A DNA stretch of 64,000 nucleotides from Struthio camelus (GCF_040807025.1 NC_090942.1:70982487-71046486), one strand, 5' to 3'. Positions 1 through 22,247 are shown, counted from the stretch's first letter. The notes: generated by a model from the letters alone, not told the origin. Numbers and translations are program-made.

Positions 1-193
1 CTCCTCAGTGATTCCCGTAGCCGGTATTACTGTGCTCCAAAGAGCTCATTTTATTCCAGAAAAATAACTAAAGCAAGATCCTGATTATTGTTATCCACCT
101 CATGATTTTAGGGTTTAAGGTCTCCAGGTTTGGAGGACAGTAAGCTTGTTTTTCTGCAGTTTACAGAAAGCCTGGCCTTTCTTCTTGTTTCAG

Positions 194-3100
194 TCTCTCC
201 GAGGAGAAGCGCGAGACGCCGTGAAGTTTGCCATCGATGTGGGATACCGCCACTTTGATTGTGCCTATGTCTATCAGAATGAGCGTGAGATAGGGGAGGC
301 GCTACGAGAAAAAATTGAGAAGGGGGTTGTGACGCGAGAAGACCTCTTCATTGTCAGTAAGGTACATCTCTAGATAAATTATGTCACGTGAGGGTCTGTT
401 CTCAGGAGGAGAGACAAAGGTCCCACCGCACAATGTGCCAGAGAATGAAGCTGCTCTGGGAATCAACCACTTTCTATCAGGCATTAGTGTTTTGTGGATG
501 GAGGGAAGAGGTCAGCTCTTGAAAAACACGCTCGATTTGTGGGGGATTTTTTTTGTAGTGCGTATCCATTGTCAGCTATGGAGACAGGAACTGAGGCCGT
601 GCCCGCAGCTGCCTCTGAGATAGGAAGCATGGCTATTGTACTCACGGTCACTCCTGCTGCGCTGCTGGGCTCAGCCCCTTAACTCCTGTGTGTTCTGTTT
701 TGTTTTGTTTTTTCCCCCAACAACAATGGTAGGAAAAATAAAGTAACTTCTATCTGCTGGAAACTGGCAGGTCAATTTTTACTAGTTTTGCCTTTTTTCT
801 TCATTTTGTCAAATTGTTGTCCACACTGGTGGAATTTTAGAGTATCTCAATCTCATTTTATTTAACCAATGGGCAAATAAAAAAAGGTGCACAAAACGGA
901 AACTTCCCCAAGAAGAGAAAATGTGCTATACTGTGACCTGCATCTGTAGCTGTGCCATGAGTTTGCCCTGCCAAGGATGCTCCGTAATCATCAGGTTGGG
1001 AGAGCAACTCACGGGCTCTGTTTTATCCCTGCAGCTGTGGTGCACATTTCGTGAGAAAACCCTCGTGAAGGAGGCATGCCAGAAAGCACTTGGGGCCCTC
1101 CAGCTGGATTATTGGATCTTCACCTGATGCACTAGCCCCCAGGATTCAAGGTATGAGGCTTTAACTCCCGTGAGCTCTGTGAGAGCTCTGCCACTTTCTC
1201 CTTTGGGACTAGACCTGCCCTTAGTCTTGCCTAATGAGGAGTGTTGTTAAACCTCATTAAGGCATAATGACAAACCTCTAAATGGAGGAAAGGAAAGAAA
1301 GGTATGCACATGCCTGTTTTAAGATACGCATTGTGCTACAAAAGCACCTTATTTTCTGGTACAGCATTTCCATGTTGTGGATCAAATTACCACCCACATC
1401 ACATTCCTCTTAAAATCTGAGATTTGGCTGTGATTTGCTTATTCAGGATCAAACAGTTGTGAATTACTTAGTTCCTATTTTTCTCTCCTCTCTCTACCCC
1501 CAGGTTAAATAAATCCTCATTTGTCCATTGTGTACACATCCCTGAACTTCTTTCAACCTGGCAGAAGCACATAAAAGCGTCTGCCCTTCCTCTGCCTGCA
1601 GGTTCTCAAGAAGCAGATTTGCTTGAAGATTACTATGTTCATATAGATTACTATTTTTGGCAACTTTTTTCCCCAGTGCAAACTTAAGTCACGACATCCA
1701 GTGTGACTCCAATGCCACTTACTTGTAGAATTTCTAAATGATTTCTTTAACTATATACTGTTCAGCCTACCTTAAATACACTTTTCTTTCATGATGACAG
1801 GCAGGAGAGGAGCTCTTTCCTGCAGATGAAAGTGGTATGATCATTCCCAGCGATACAGATTTTCTGGGCACATGGGAGGTAAGTTCCCTGACAGTGAAAA
1901 ATTCTTCCTAGTTTGAAATAACAGCCCAAAAACTCTGCACCTTCCACATTGGGAATCATTTTAAGAGACTTGACATGAAGAATTCCAGTTTGCTGATTGC
2001 TGTGGGTCCTTGGGCTCCTTCTTGTGTTACCTGACCAAAATTGAGATGCCTTCATGCCCACCGCCTACTAGGCCTGCTGAGTGGGCATGGCTGGAGGAAA
2101 CCTTTGAGGTTGTGTGTACCCTGCGGTGGCATGAGACCTGGCTCGAGCTGAGCAGTCCCTGCAGCCAGCTCAGTTGCTGCGTATTTTGTTGCTTCATTAA
2201 TTGGTAGATTTAGCTGTAGCAAGATCAAACCTATCTTTACCTGAGCTGCCCCTACCACTGCAAAGATAATGTGCCTGTGCTCATGTACCCAAGGGTCCAA
2301 ATTTTCCTCTCCCAGAAAGTACTGGGACTGGCCAGGCTTGCGTGTGCAATGCAAACAGGCGCATGAGCAGGCCGTGTGCGAGTCAGGACTTGGGCACGAG
2401 CTCAAACTTCTGCTTGGCTGATGGTTCGAGCTTCCCTTCCCTTCCACCCACTGGCAGGCTCAGCTGGGCTAGGTTGGAGGAGGACCAGGGGCTCGCCACA
2501 GTGTGAAGGATCCGTTGATACTTTCTCCCTTCTGCCAGATGAAGAATAAAGCACATTTTTATTGTTCATTTGAAGGAAAAAAAGATGACATTTCAGGCTG
2601 CTGTTTATGATAGCAAGTTGAAATAAACATTTTTTTTCTGTTTTGAAAGAGATATAGCTGCTCTAAAAGTTGTGTCATAGATTATTTTCTCCTGTGTTTC
2701 TTTTATGCACGAGGTGCCAAACTAAGTAGGACTGATTTAACTGCTTTGTTGTTTGTTAATGGGAAAGAACTAAGGGTAGGGGGGGAGAAGGGCAGCTCAT
2801 GCTGTCCTGCTACTGCCTGATGGTACATCTGCCTTGGGAAATCAAGAAGCATAGATGTTCAGGTATTCCGTTCCAGTTCTTCCAAAATAGCTCCTTATTA
2901 AGCTATTCTGTTCCAAACTACAAGCTTTTCTATGAGTGGATAATTATTTTGTAACTAGAGGAATTATTAAAAAAAACAACTTATTTTGGAGCAGAGAGTC
3001 TACTTGCGGATAATGTTCTTAAAGCAGTTGTATTGTACTGAAATAATCATAGTGGAATAATTATTAGTCTTGAATATTGCTATTATTTATTTGTATTATA

Positions 3101-6100
3101 ATAATGCTCAAGAGCCTAAGTCCTTGACCAAGGTCTCACTGTTCATTGTGCTGTACGAACACCGCACCAGAAGAAGATCCCAGCCACAGTGATTTTTGCT
3201 ATTGAAACTTTTGTGCAGGTGTTTTTTCCAGATGAAGAAAAGCTCTTAATTCAATAGCAAGTCTGAATCTGTAGTATTTCTAGACTGCGGAAGAGCTGGT
3301 GGATGCAGGACTGGTAAAGGCTATTGGAATCTCCAACTTTAACCACAAACAGATAGATCGGCGCTTGAGCAAACCAGACTTAAAATACAAGCCTGCAAAT
3401 AATCAGGTAAACTGTTCTCAAACTATTTAGTAGTGATGTAACACCTATCTGCTGGTATTGCATTTAATGGGGCATCTCTGTCAGTGAGACAGCTTTTATG
3501 TCAAGGCTGTGCTTTTTTGATATCCCTCAAAGAGAATATCTATGTTATACTAAATTCTAAAGCAATAGAAAATGCAGAATTTTCTGTGCCCTTACTACAT
3601 GGGAAGCCCGTGCCATTCATGAGCTGAAAGCCCAAAGCTTCATTTTCTTCTGACTGCAGCACTGAACTGGTGCAGGCTGAGAGCCAAATGCTGCAGCTCA
3701 GCCCTGCGCCCTCCCAGCGCCAGCCCCGGCGCTGGGCAAAACAAGGCTGCATGAAAAGATGGGATCACAGCCCAGCTACACCATTGGCTGGGTGAATATG
3801 TAGTCAGGGGAAGAAACAAGCCTGGAAAAGGGTTTTACATGGGTTGCAGAAACAGAGAAACAGGGGAAATGGGCTCTGGTTGCACAGCGAGCTGAAAGGG
3901 GACTCAGTGGGGCAGGGAAGGGAAGAATCTCTGATGAGGGGGCGAAGGTCTGAGCAAAGACACTGCTGTAGCTGCAGAAAAGAGCTGTCTTCTCAAAGCT
4001 GATGTAGGGCCCATTATATGGGGCTTGATAGGTCACCATAGCGATACTAAACCTGAAAGTAGCTTCATGGAAATATTAACCGCTCCGTGCAAATAGCAAC
4101 TGTTTTTTTGGAGTAATCTAATATTTGTGTCTGCAGATAGAGAGCCACCCGTATCTTCCCCAGGAAGAGCTGATTAATTTTTGCCACTCCAAAGGGATCT
4201 CTGTCACTGCGTATTGTCCCCTTGGAGCTCCCAGCTGACCATCGTAAGAATGTTTTGTGAGCCTTTTTTCTTAAACATAAATAGGAGTCAATACCATAAA
4301 GCAGTCTTAGTACGCAGATAAGACCTGATAGAGAAAAACTGATGCAACTAGAAAAATATTTACTAATTTGTTAACAGTTGCAAATACACGGGAAAACGCT
4401 CTTTATCACTTCCTGTGTTTTTCAGTCTGCTAATTCATATCTGTGTTGTTCCTATATTTTCTAGTTTAGGAGAAAAAGAATAGTGAAGACAATTCTTACT
4501 TGAACTTGGGTGAGCTTATTAAGCATGTAAGAAAATTTCAGAAAGATCAGAAAAAAAACCCAAATCTGTATGTGCTCATGAAAACATCAACCTCACAGTC
4601 CTGCTGAGACAAATGGATTGGATTTTAAAATGGATGACTTGAAGAAGTTTGCTCTTATTCTAATCTTCATAGCTTTCTCTGACCTGGAAGAGGGAATTTC
4701 CCAGAGAAGCGGTGCTTGTGAAGGGTATGACAATTCCAGTTCTCAGGATGAAACTGTGGGGAGCTGGATAAAAGAAATTCCCAGTGCTGATCCCAGGCTG
4801 TAGAATCTTGGACTGAAATGTATTCCAGTGATTTGTAATGTTACAAACTACATGCCTTTTCACAAGTGCCATCTTGCAATGAAAAGGGAAAGAATGAAGG
4901 CAGGGAGAAGATGGTGAATTAAAGTGTGTGTTAGATGATGGTTTCTTATCACTTAAATAATATTCTTACATGACAGTGCTTGAAAGAGAAAATAGTGGTC
5001 TCCTTTAACTGCTGAGTCTGCTTTTTATTTTCACAGGTCCAAGCCTGAGGATGTTTCGCTTCTTGATGACCCCCAAATTAAGGAAATTGCACTCAAGTAC
5101 AATAAAACCCCAGCTCAGGTAACAGTGGACATAGTATTTTCCCCAATGACATGTATTTTTCCCTTCTGTGCTAAAGTGGCTATTTCAAAGCCATTTTGGA
5201 AAGCTGTGTTCTTTGTTATGTGTCTCTTCTCCAACATAATGCTTTTAAAAACTGTTTCTAGTACTAGTTTCAATGACTGACAGAAGATTGCTAGTCTTTT
5301 AAGTCTTTTGCTTTCACCTGGTGGGCTTTAATTGGCAAATTAGCCACCTTTGCGCACAGCATCCCGACCAGCTCTGTATTCTTCTTCAATACGTTCTCCT
5401 GTTGTCTCCCCAGCTCCAGAGACAATAATGATTAAATGAGCTTGTGCAATAAATAAGAATGGTCTACCAAAGTGTTTTTCCTCATGTTTTCCTATGTGAT
5501 TAATCTGTGTTTATCAGTAGAGTTATTGCCTGTGAGGCACGTAGGCAAGTATGATTTTTGGCTTTTAGAAAACAGGCAGAACGTCTCAGCTGTAATTCCC
5601 AATCTGTTCCTGCAGGTGCTTATCCGGTTCCAGATTCAAAGAAATGTGAGCGTAAATTCCCAAATCTGTCACTCCACACCATACTGAGGAAAAGTTTAAG
5701 GTAAGAGGGTACATTACAAACTTCTTCTGGTGTTTAAGCTCTTACGCAGAAAATCCACGCTGCCAGTGTTACAAAGTACCCTTTTCATACTTCGAGCTGG
5801 AAAAAAAACTTGTCTGTCAGATATCACAGAAGTTATCTATTGGTAAAGGCTGAAAGTTGCTTTAAAAATAAGGACCCAAGTGTCACCCAAGTGTCCTTCA
5901 TTAGAACAGATCAAGTAAGCGATATTAACTTCTCCACCTTGTGATATAAACATCACATAACTAGGCTGCCACCAGCATTATGACTTTAAGCTTTTTTTCC
6001 ATTGTTCACCACAAACATGTGCATCTATTGCAACACTTGCTAGTGCCTCAGCAAATACAATGCTTTTCTACTTCTGTTTTTGGTATTCTTTCTGTAAACG

Positions 6101-7077
6101 ACCTTATCTTTTTGCATAGTGTAGTAAAACAGCTGTTTGGGATCTTTATTCAGGTGTTTGATTTTGAATTAGTTAAGGAAGAGATGGAAACAATCCTCAG
6201 TTTTAAGAAGCGATATCGAATCTGTGCGTTAAGCGAGTGAGTACCTCTTCCTCCTCTCTCCATCCTGCAGGACGTACACTGGCTATCCCTTTAACAGACA
6301 GCGTTGGATAGCCTCACTTTAAAACACAAAACAGTGCACCTGAAGCAATACCTGGTCACATCAGTATCCACTGAAATCCAACACTAGGGCTTATTACAGC
6401 ACTGTCTATCTTGCACCGGTTGGTGCTGTTGGAATTTTTGTACGTTGTGCATTGAGACACCTCTTAATGGATGTACATCAAACTGCTCTCCCAAAGTAAA
6501 AATTGGCTGCAAACTCCAATTTGGCCGCAATTTTTGTTTGGTTTTCTTTTGCTGCTTTATATGATGCAGTCAGTGTAAAGAAGCTCCATTTTAGGAATGA
6601 GTTGTAACTTTTTTTGAAGTGAAAAAGCTGTGCCTGTGTATTTATGCCCACATTATTAAGGCAGTGTCTACATAATAGACTGGCTAGACCCAGATTTCCA
6701 AGATCTGTGATTTATTCTGTTGGCTAGGTTACCTATGTACATAATAAATACTGCAAACTTATGAGTTCATGAGAGAGTGGTTTATATTACAGAGAAGTTT
6801 AGTAACTTCAAGTAAGCAAAACATGCCTTTTCCTTTGAGAACAAGCCCTTAGGGACATCTGAGAGTTACAGAGTATTCACTTCCATTGCCCTGGGTACAC
6901 TAAGGAGGTTCACTTCAACGTTTTCATCACAGTTTAGTTTTAGTTCTGCAGGGCTTTTGTCAGGGGAGGAAAAGCTATTTCCTTTTAGCTTTAAGCCTAT
7001 ATTCGTAATGTATTTTAACCATATTCACCTCTTCTAGATGCAAACGTTACAAGGACTATCCTTTTTCAGAAGACTAA
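194..7077 (+). pseudogene. Psi1: AKR1B-like aldo-keto reductase pseudogene, exons 2-10 (exon 1 lies before the window)
   Basis: Nine exons are found at 194-361, 1035-1150, 1801-1878, 3284-3406, 4137-4243, 5037-5118, 5616-5700, 6154-6236 and 7038-7077, all with AG acceptors and GT donors. Lengths match AKR1B exons 2-10 except exon 3 (116 instead of 117 bp) and exon 8 (85 instead of 84 bp). Exon 2 keeps [14 protein letters not shown] and the catalytic Lys codon at its end. Exon 3 has lost one base after 1112, and the codon after the catalytic His (Trp112 in the intact genes) is TAG at 1133-1135. Exon 6 has TGA at 4236-4238 where the intact genes have Arg218, probably CGA to TGA. Exon 8 has one extra A in the run before the IPKS motif. 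Exon 10 ends DYPFSED then TAA. Introns are retained, so this is a duplicated rather than a processed copy. Four independent lesions argue against sequencing error. It is more diverged from genes 1-3 than they are from each other. Confidence 0.85.
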
Positions 7078-10000
7078 TACTGGTATTATCTTGACATCCT
7101 TCAGGAATTAGAAAGACTGTATTTTCTTGTTTCACATGATTTGTAATACTTCATGTACACTAAATCACAACATAATACAGTATATATTGTAAGATGGAAG
7201 AATGTATTTCACAGGAATTCTGAAGAGTAGCTTTAAACATGCTTGTTTGCTTCCCTTATTATCAACCAGTTACATTAACTCATTTTCTTTATCATTGTTT
7301 TGATCTTATGACTATGTATACTCAGTTGTGGCAAATATATATTCTATTAGCATGTAGTGATGATAATTAAAGTTTAATAATCCTGAATCTGTGGAACTTG
7401 TGAAAAGCAGTCTTAGTTGTAAATTTTGACAAATCTTACAGGACTTTAAGGATTCTCCTATTTGTCTCCTATCCTGACAAAAAGTTAAAACATGCTAACT
7501 GTATCTTTAGCTGTTATTGTAAGATAACCCATTTAACATCAGAAGCTCTTATGAGATAAGACTGTACATGTACATGGGTATATATTTTGGTTCTCACCAA
7601 GTTCAGTTAATTTAGTGGAACTGATTGAAAGGCTCTTTGGAGGGCACTGCTGAATTATCTTTCTGGAACAGTCTGCTTAATGAGGGTTCTTATTTATGAA
7701 CTGCTAAAAACTAATAAACTGGCAGGAGAGTTGTATATTTAGTTTGTCATATCTGCAAGAGTATATAAATACTGCCTTTATCAGCAGAGTAGCTACAGTT
7801 AAGACCAAATCTTCCTCAGCAAATCCAGTGTCATTAGATTTTTTTTTTGTGCTTAAAAAAAAAAAAAAGTGCTACTGCAGCTCATGCATCTGCTGAAGTT
7901 TTAATATAGTCTGTAAAGACTTCTTGCTGTTGAACTCTAACATACGACTTAAAAATCCTGATGTTCCTTTCAGCTCTTTCAGTCCACTTGAAGAACAATG
8001 TGGATCAGTACTGCCTGCAGGGAGGAAGGATGATTATGTAATTAAGGTTCACAGCTAGGATACAGACTTCATGGACATCCTTTGCCAAGTGATTTTCTTT
8101 GTAGTTGAGTGTTTTTTTTCTCTTTTAAAGTCTATAAAGGAAATTATGACTAACCTTTGAGCTACTTTAGACCTTTGCAAGATGTTTGAAGAAAAGGTGC
8201 CCTAGGAACGGCAGAACACTTGTATCAAACAGCAACTCTTCTGAAGAAAGAGCAGCTGGCCAGAACAAGCCTATCGGCAATGGACACTAAACACAGCGCA
8301 GTGAGATGGACAGGCAGGTGCCTATTGTAGCAGGCACTTTCTTCTCTCTTTTCTGAATATGCTAAGTTGAAAAGAGTAGGTGTTACAGCATCGTGCAATA
8401 GCAGTACTTAGAAAACCAGCTGCAGGGAAGGTGCTGTGCTTTAGGTGACCAGACTGTAGCCTTGTTTCTACGTGAAAGGCTTAAGAGCTTAGCTTTACTG
8501 AAGCAACAGTCAGGTTGCCAACTTACAGCAATATCAGCTACAGCCAACTAAAGGCCCTGGTAGAGCCTATCTTGAAATACACTCTGCTTCATAGGAATTC
8601 TCTAGACACATTCCAGTTTAATCACAGCTTGAAGTTATTTACAGGATGTTTATAGATTGTGTTGTGCAGGAAGTCAGACTAGATGATCACAGCAGCCATA
8701 TAATAGGAAAAAATTCAAAACAAGCTAGAAGCCAGAAATTATGCATTTGTTTTACAGACAATAGATTCTTTTCAGCTGCAGAGACTTGAGTGAAGGTAAA
8801 AGGAGAATTTGGGTTAGTTATGAGGAAATAAAATAGCAACAGTAGTCCCTTCTATGTTGCAGCAGAACTGCAGATAGATGACTTGCAGACAATGTGGACA
8901 GGGCAATTGTACACTAATGCCCTGATACAGTAACAGCTTGGTCAGAGGTGGGTAAATGAGAAAAAATAGGGATTCAGTTGAATTGTTTGAAGAGGGAAGT
9001 TTTGGGAATAAGTTATCAGCAGAGCCTTTCTAGCAGACCATTGCTGCCTCACAGCAGCCTGCAATAGCAGCAAACCTGCTCCTAGAAGCTGCCTGAGGAG
9101 GCTCACTTTGAGCTTCACCAATTCAATTACCTTGGCACACATGCATGCAAGCCTGGAAATTGTTTTAACTGCATCTTCTGTGTGTAGAGATGACACTGCT
9201 AGGCATAATCTTCTTCCCTGTTCTGTTTTTGATGGATCCTGAGTCTTTTTGTGAATTCAGACTTTGCTTTACATAGAACCTACTTGTCAAAAAAAAAAAA
9301 AAAAACACCACAACCCTGCCATGACAGAGACTTGGGCTTCTTTTACAGCTGTTGTAAATTCAGTTGACAAAAGGAAAGAAAGTATTTGTTGGTCAAGTGA
9401 CCTTAGCAGAAGAGAGGAAAGGGCAAGTTACAGCTGTCTAAGAAGAGTTATGCTTGTTCTGTCAATGCAAGAAGCTGCAACACAGAGGTCCTTTCATATA
9501 CCAGTAAGTACCTAATCTCCAGATAAATGCATTAGAGCCCTGTGTCAATATGCATGTGTACTCTGCTTTCCGTACAGATGACTAACCTAACTGCATCCTG
9601 CTATCTAGGTAGCCACATGGTACACGCAGGGGTATTCTGTCTTTACACACTTTTCAGCATTTGTCAGAGTTACTAATTCCCAAGCTGTGTGGGTATGTAG
9701 CACAAAAGAGCAGGTAGGTAAGAGGCCACACAGGTCTAAATCACTTTATATGCCTGGAAGTGAGAAGGGCATTTTTCAAAATGCCAAAAGAACACATGCC
9801 AAACTACAAGAAAATGCCTCAGGAAAAGAATGTTTATTCTCTCACCATGCAAGACAGCATACTCGGGTTCAAGGTACCATGACCATCTCCAGGGAGTTGA
9901 ACAAATTTCTCGGTGAAAAATAGCAGCTTCTCTTCCTGTGCACCTCCAGGCTACACTACACTTCCTCAGCAGCATAATCCACTGCTTTCTCGTGGAACTA

Positions 10001-13000
10001 CAGCAAGAGGTTTAGTTTACTGCCAACTCACTTTCGGTTTCTATAAACCATGTAACAGCTGAGACCAAACCTGCAGTCCTGTCTTTCCTAGCCAGCAGTG
10101 AGTTTATCATTGAATTGAATGTAGTGAATGGAAAAATACCTTAGTTTAGCATTTCCCCTTTCCCTTTTTAATCACAGCATACTGCCCCATGACTTGTGCT
10201 TTTATTGTGCAGTACATCCATTCTGCTATAATCAGACCTGCATTAAGTTCCAGAGGGTCTGGGTGGAGGAAAAAAAGTATCATGCCCATGTTTTAGAGGG
10301 AAAACAGGCTAACCTCAACAATGAGTGAAATTAAGAACTCTTTGCTGCTCACTGCTATTCAGGTAGGAATGTTTGGGATTATAACAGACAGAAAACACTG
10401 ATTCCAATATCATTCACAAGCAAACAGAAAGAGAAACAATACTACAGATACCCATTCATTGCATGAACTTTCTGCATTAAGTCTGGCACACAGTTCTGGT
10501 CCATCCCTCCCTGTGTCTTTAGAGAAGAGAAACAAACAAAAACAGAAGACCACACATACATGCAAGAGACCTTTTGGAAAACTGACTGGGATGATCACTG
10601 GCCTTTTTTTTAAAAAAAAAAAAAAAAGGCAGTCAAGGAAGGAGCAGATGGGAATGACAAATAGTTACTGACAGAGTTTAGGTAACAAGGAAAGCATTAA
10701 GTGATTAAAAAAACACAACAACACACATGCACACTAATCCTGAGCCAACTGCTCTCCATCCACGTTAAGTAAGAGACTCCATATTACTTGCTATGTCAAA
10801 GATATAGCCAGAAAAGATTAAAAGCCCAAATACAGGCTTTTCTCTTCCTGTTTTGAATAATGCAGTTCTGTACCCCAGATTTCACAACTCTGCACAAATA
10901 TTACAATATGCACTTCTGTCAGTCATGTGAGCTGAGCAAGAGCTATATCAGGCCTTCCCCTCCCCAGAGGGAAAACAAAGACTAAATTACAGAGCACCAT
11001 ACAAAAAGTAATTCCAGCCAGGCAAGCTTGTGGATGAGCGTTCCAGCATCAGAACTGGAGCCACTTGCTCCCCAAAAGAACATCTGCTGCAAACTGAAAC
11101 GTGTACTGTGCCTGTCGGACTGTTTGTAGGGTCCAGTCTCCAAGCAATTTCTTCTGCAAGAGGCATGATGCCAATTCCAGTTCCCTGTTGCATTCTCCTT
11201 TGCCACCCTCTCCCCACCCCGGTAAAAGGTCCTTTGCCTTCTCCAATGAAACACTATCACAATTTTTCCTCTCCCTGTTCCTCTGATAAACCAGTTCACC
11301 ACTTTATCCTTTGCTTTTCCCTGCTATGGAAATGGACCTGTTCTCTCAGAGCTATTTTCTTTTAACTTGATACCAGGTTAGTAGGACTGGACTGCTATTT
11401 TTCCCCCCCCTACTTCTACTTCATTTTAAGGAAGGAGTGCAACTGAAAAGAAAACAAGTCGAGTTAGTTCTGATTCTGTAACTGCTGGAAAGGTTATTTT
11501 TTGTGTCTCCTGCTCTTAATCTCTTCTGTGGGCTAGACTCCTTCCTATAGCACGCTACAGGATCACATCAGCTTAACTACTGCAGCAGTCCTGAGGAAGT
11601 CTAGTAAAAAAAGGCTAACACGGGGAGCTGAACTACAAGCCCTTAATGGAAAAAACAAACCCAAGAAATAAAAAAACCAACCACTTATCATTGGAAAAAC
11701 TACAAGATCATATTTGTCCTTAAAAGTTTCTTTGATCAGAAACCCAGAGATCTGTCAAGTGACAATAGAAAAAAACAAATGCTGTGAACAGTTATATCAG
11801 GAAGAGCTCAGTTAGCAGGAATGCTGGGCTCCGGATGTCTAGTTCTTTGATCTTTCCACGTTACCTTTTAGGAGATGAAAGGAAATCTCTACACTGATAG
11901 AGAGAGAGTGGCAAGAATATAGGGGTACAATAACTTAATTTATTTTACTATAACAATTCCTAGATCAACCTAGATTAAATGAGGAGTTGGCTGCAATCTA
12001 CAGACTGGCCCTTCCCCTATTCTCAGCCTTCTTATAGAAAGTAATTATATCTGGCCTTGAAGCAGCCAAAATGGATATGGGTGACAGCATTTTCTATCAC
12101 TCACTCCCTTCCCAACAACAGCCTACTTTCTGTTCAAGCTTATGCATCCTTGTCCCTTCCCTTAAGGGCCTCTTCCCTTAACAAGCCCTGTTTTTGCCTT
12201 CGTTCCCATGTTTCACCAGTCATCCAAGCCCTCTGCCGGTTAAGCGCTGCGTTGTGTGTCCCAGAATGACCCTTTCCAAATTCTTTCCGTCTAAGTCATC
12301 GGGTGAAATACAGAGCGAGCCTGTTACAATACCATTCCACCCATAGCACTAGCCACTCTTCCTTCTGCTGCTGAGCAGTCCGTCTGAGAGTCTTCTCCAG
12401 TAAAATTCCTACTTGGAGGATGGAAAGTTTCAGGCACAGAAGCGTTCATGACATTACAGTGAAATGAAAACAGAGGAAATTAACAGAACTTGATGCACTA
12501 TTTTGGAATCTTTGATGCCCAATGTAACTTCTTGCTATAACACACTGGTCACATAAAAAGGATGATTTACAAGCAACTCAAGACTGTCCAAAACAGTTTT
12601 CTGTCACAACTCCTACACTAATCTCAGAACATGAGCTGTTCTGTTTTCCCTCTGTATGCCTCTGGGCTTCTATTTATTGCATTATAGATTTACAAGAACA
12701 CTCTCAGAGCTGAAAATTTTGGTATTCACTTTTAAGCCCCGAATTAGAGTGACTATAATCCATTTATGTGAGGAAAAGCAGCATTAGAAAGAAGAATATT
12801 GCTCAGAATCAGAAGCTGATTTCCACCCCCCCCCCCCCACACACACTTTAATCTTATCTATTCAGCCTGTTATAAATGATTCTGACCAAACTGTGTTGCA
12901 TTTAAAGTCTAGTTTCAGCTATACTGGAAGATTTTTAAAAGCAGCACTTGAACATAATTATATTGGGTAAACATTTGTTAGTGTTCATCAGGACATTTTT

Positions 13001-14057
13001 TTAATTAATATGGCTCCCTAGCAATCTTTATATCACCACAATACTAGTAAACAAGACCACCTACTTAGCAAATATGTTCCAAGAACAAAGATTTCATTAT
13101 TGTGCATTTTAAGCTAGTTGAGCTCCCTTAAGGGATACTATGCAACTATGTAATCAAAATCCTACCTTAAGTACTTGTCTCCCTTCTTTCATCTGCTCAG
13201 AAAGAAACCTCTTTCTACCAGACTACACAACCACCTTCAGTGGACAGTTGAGTCTCTAGATCAATTCAGTCCTTGAAGGGACTGAGGGAAGGGAGTGTTA
13301 CTTAAACATAAGAAAGCCACTCCAAAACAAACAACTGCTTTAACAAGACAGACCTGAAGTGACCAAATGCATTTGGGAATAGGCTTAGACAACAACTTCA
13401 AATACATTACCTGCATATATAGAGAACACCATAAGTAAAACAAAGGACAAACATACCTCACAAATGTCAAAATTTGGCTATAAGCCTACTTGAATACAGT
13501 CTTATTTGCTACTTCCTAAGAACAGATCTCCAAGAAACACCTATGTTACTTTGACTCTTTATAAATGGTTGCTTGCAGGAACACAAGTTTTTCCTGCAAC
13601 ATAAAGTCTTTCCTGCCTGCCCTAAAGCTGCATGTTTTCTACTGCCTAAACAATCCTTTAGGATTCTGTGTAGGCTTAGCATCTTTAGTGGAATGAGTTT
13701 TCTACTAACCAAAATACATAATTACTTAATTAAAATGCACTAAAGTTTAAATTGTCTCTATTAGCTGACAGACATATCAGGACAACTGCGTTTATTTTTA
13801 AAGGCTTTTTTAAGGCTCAGGCAGAATCAATAGGCATAGGTATATTACACTGTCCTCGTACATTCAGCATGTGCACTTGCATAAGAGTGTCTTGAAGTTA
13901 ACACCAACAGCAAATGAGCTTTTGGCAGGCAGTCATTAGCCTCGCTTTCGTGTAATATCTAGAGAGAGCTAGGCATAAAGCAGCTACTCCCTCCCAGCAG
14001 GACTGCCATTAGAGCATTGCTGAAATAACCATCTCACACAGAGTAATGAAACTACGT
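7078..14057. other. Intergenic stretch between psi1 and gene 1, no gene recognised
   Basis: No AKR1B-like exon, no long reading frame and no RNA gene was recognised on either strand. It is AT-rich. It contains an AATAAA at 7713-7718 that could have served psi1, oligo-A runs near 9290-9306 and 10611-10627, and a 13-base C run followed by ACAC at 12826-12846. A short segment near 8660-8690 resembles the 3' portion of an old CR1-like element, but it is too short to call. Confidence 0.6.
12826..12846. repeat. Poly-C / (AC)n simple repeat
   Basis: A run of 13 C residues is followed directly by a short AC repeat. Its length is likely to vary between individuals and assemblies. Confidence 0.85.
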
Positions 14058-14063
14058 TTTATT
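14058..14063 (-). terminator. Candidate polyadenylation signal of gene 1
   Basis: TTTATT on the plus strand reads AATAAA on the gene strand, about 545 bp downstream of the gene 1 stop codon. No closer canonical hexamer was found on this strand. The assignment is by position only. Confidence 0.4.
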
Positions 14064-14607
14064 ATAAGCAAAACCAGCTTTTAGATTGCCAAGAAACTGT
14101 GAACCAAAACACTTTTGAAAGAGCTACCCATGCAGTAACTGCTATATTTAGAAATCAACTAGTACTTCCCATTAGAGAGAGAGTGAAAGCATGGAGTGTT
14201 ACAAAGAGAAACAAAACCAAAGCTATCAGAAAAAGCTGGCCTCAAATTAATTATGCAAAATCTGTCACATCCCAGTCCTTCCATACAACAATAATCACTA
14301 GTTCCAATCCCCAATATTGGAAAATAAAGAGATTGGTTTACAGACTTCCTCAATGTTTTCTGCTTACCAATTCCAGACAGGCAGTTTGGCAAAGACAGTC
14401 TATTACAGTCCACACAGTGTGCTCTTCAGAAACATTTTGGCATTTTTCTTCCAAAAAAAGAAAATAAAGTCACCAAATACATACACTGCATCTTTGTAGG
14501 CAAAAAGGGACTGATGCAGTGAGAAAGCTACTTAGATCAACAACTTGTAGGCAACAGCAAAGGCATCTGACACTAGGAGCGTGGAGAAAGGGAGGAAACC
14601 ACCATCT

Positions 14608-22204
<7,597 letters not shown>

Positions 22205-22238
22205 GGCCGCCTGCGCCGGCCGCCTCCCGCCCAGCCCC

Positions 22239-22247
22239 CTTTAATAG
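22239..22247 (-). promoter_or_regulatory. TATA-like element of gene 1
   Basis: The gene strand reads CTATTAAAG 35-43 bp upstream of the start codon. The same word lies upstream of gene 3 (59163-59171), and a mutated version lies upstream of exon 1b of gene 2. If used, the 5' UTR would be very short. Confidence 0.45.

Noticed and set aside
6241..6300. Possible last exon of psi1 directly after exon 9 (CCTGCAGGACGTACACTGG)
   Set aside because: The translation lacks the DYPF ending; the true exon 10 with KDYPFSED is at 7038-7077.
8640..8700. Possible ancient CR1-like tail (GTCAGACTAGATGATCAC)
   Set aside because: Only about 20 bases resemble known tails, too little to define an element.
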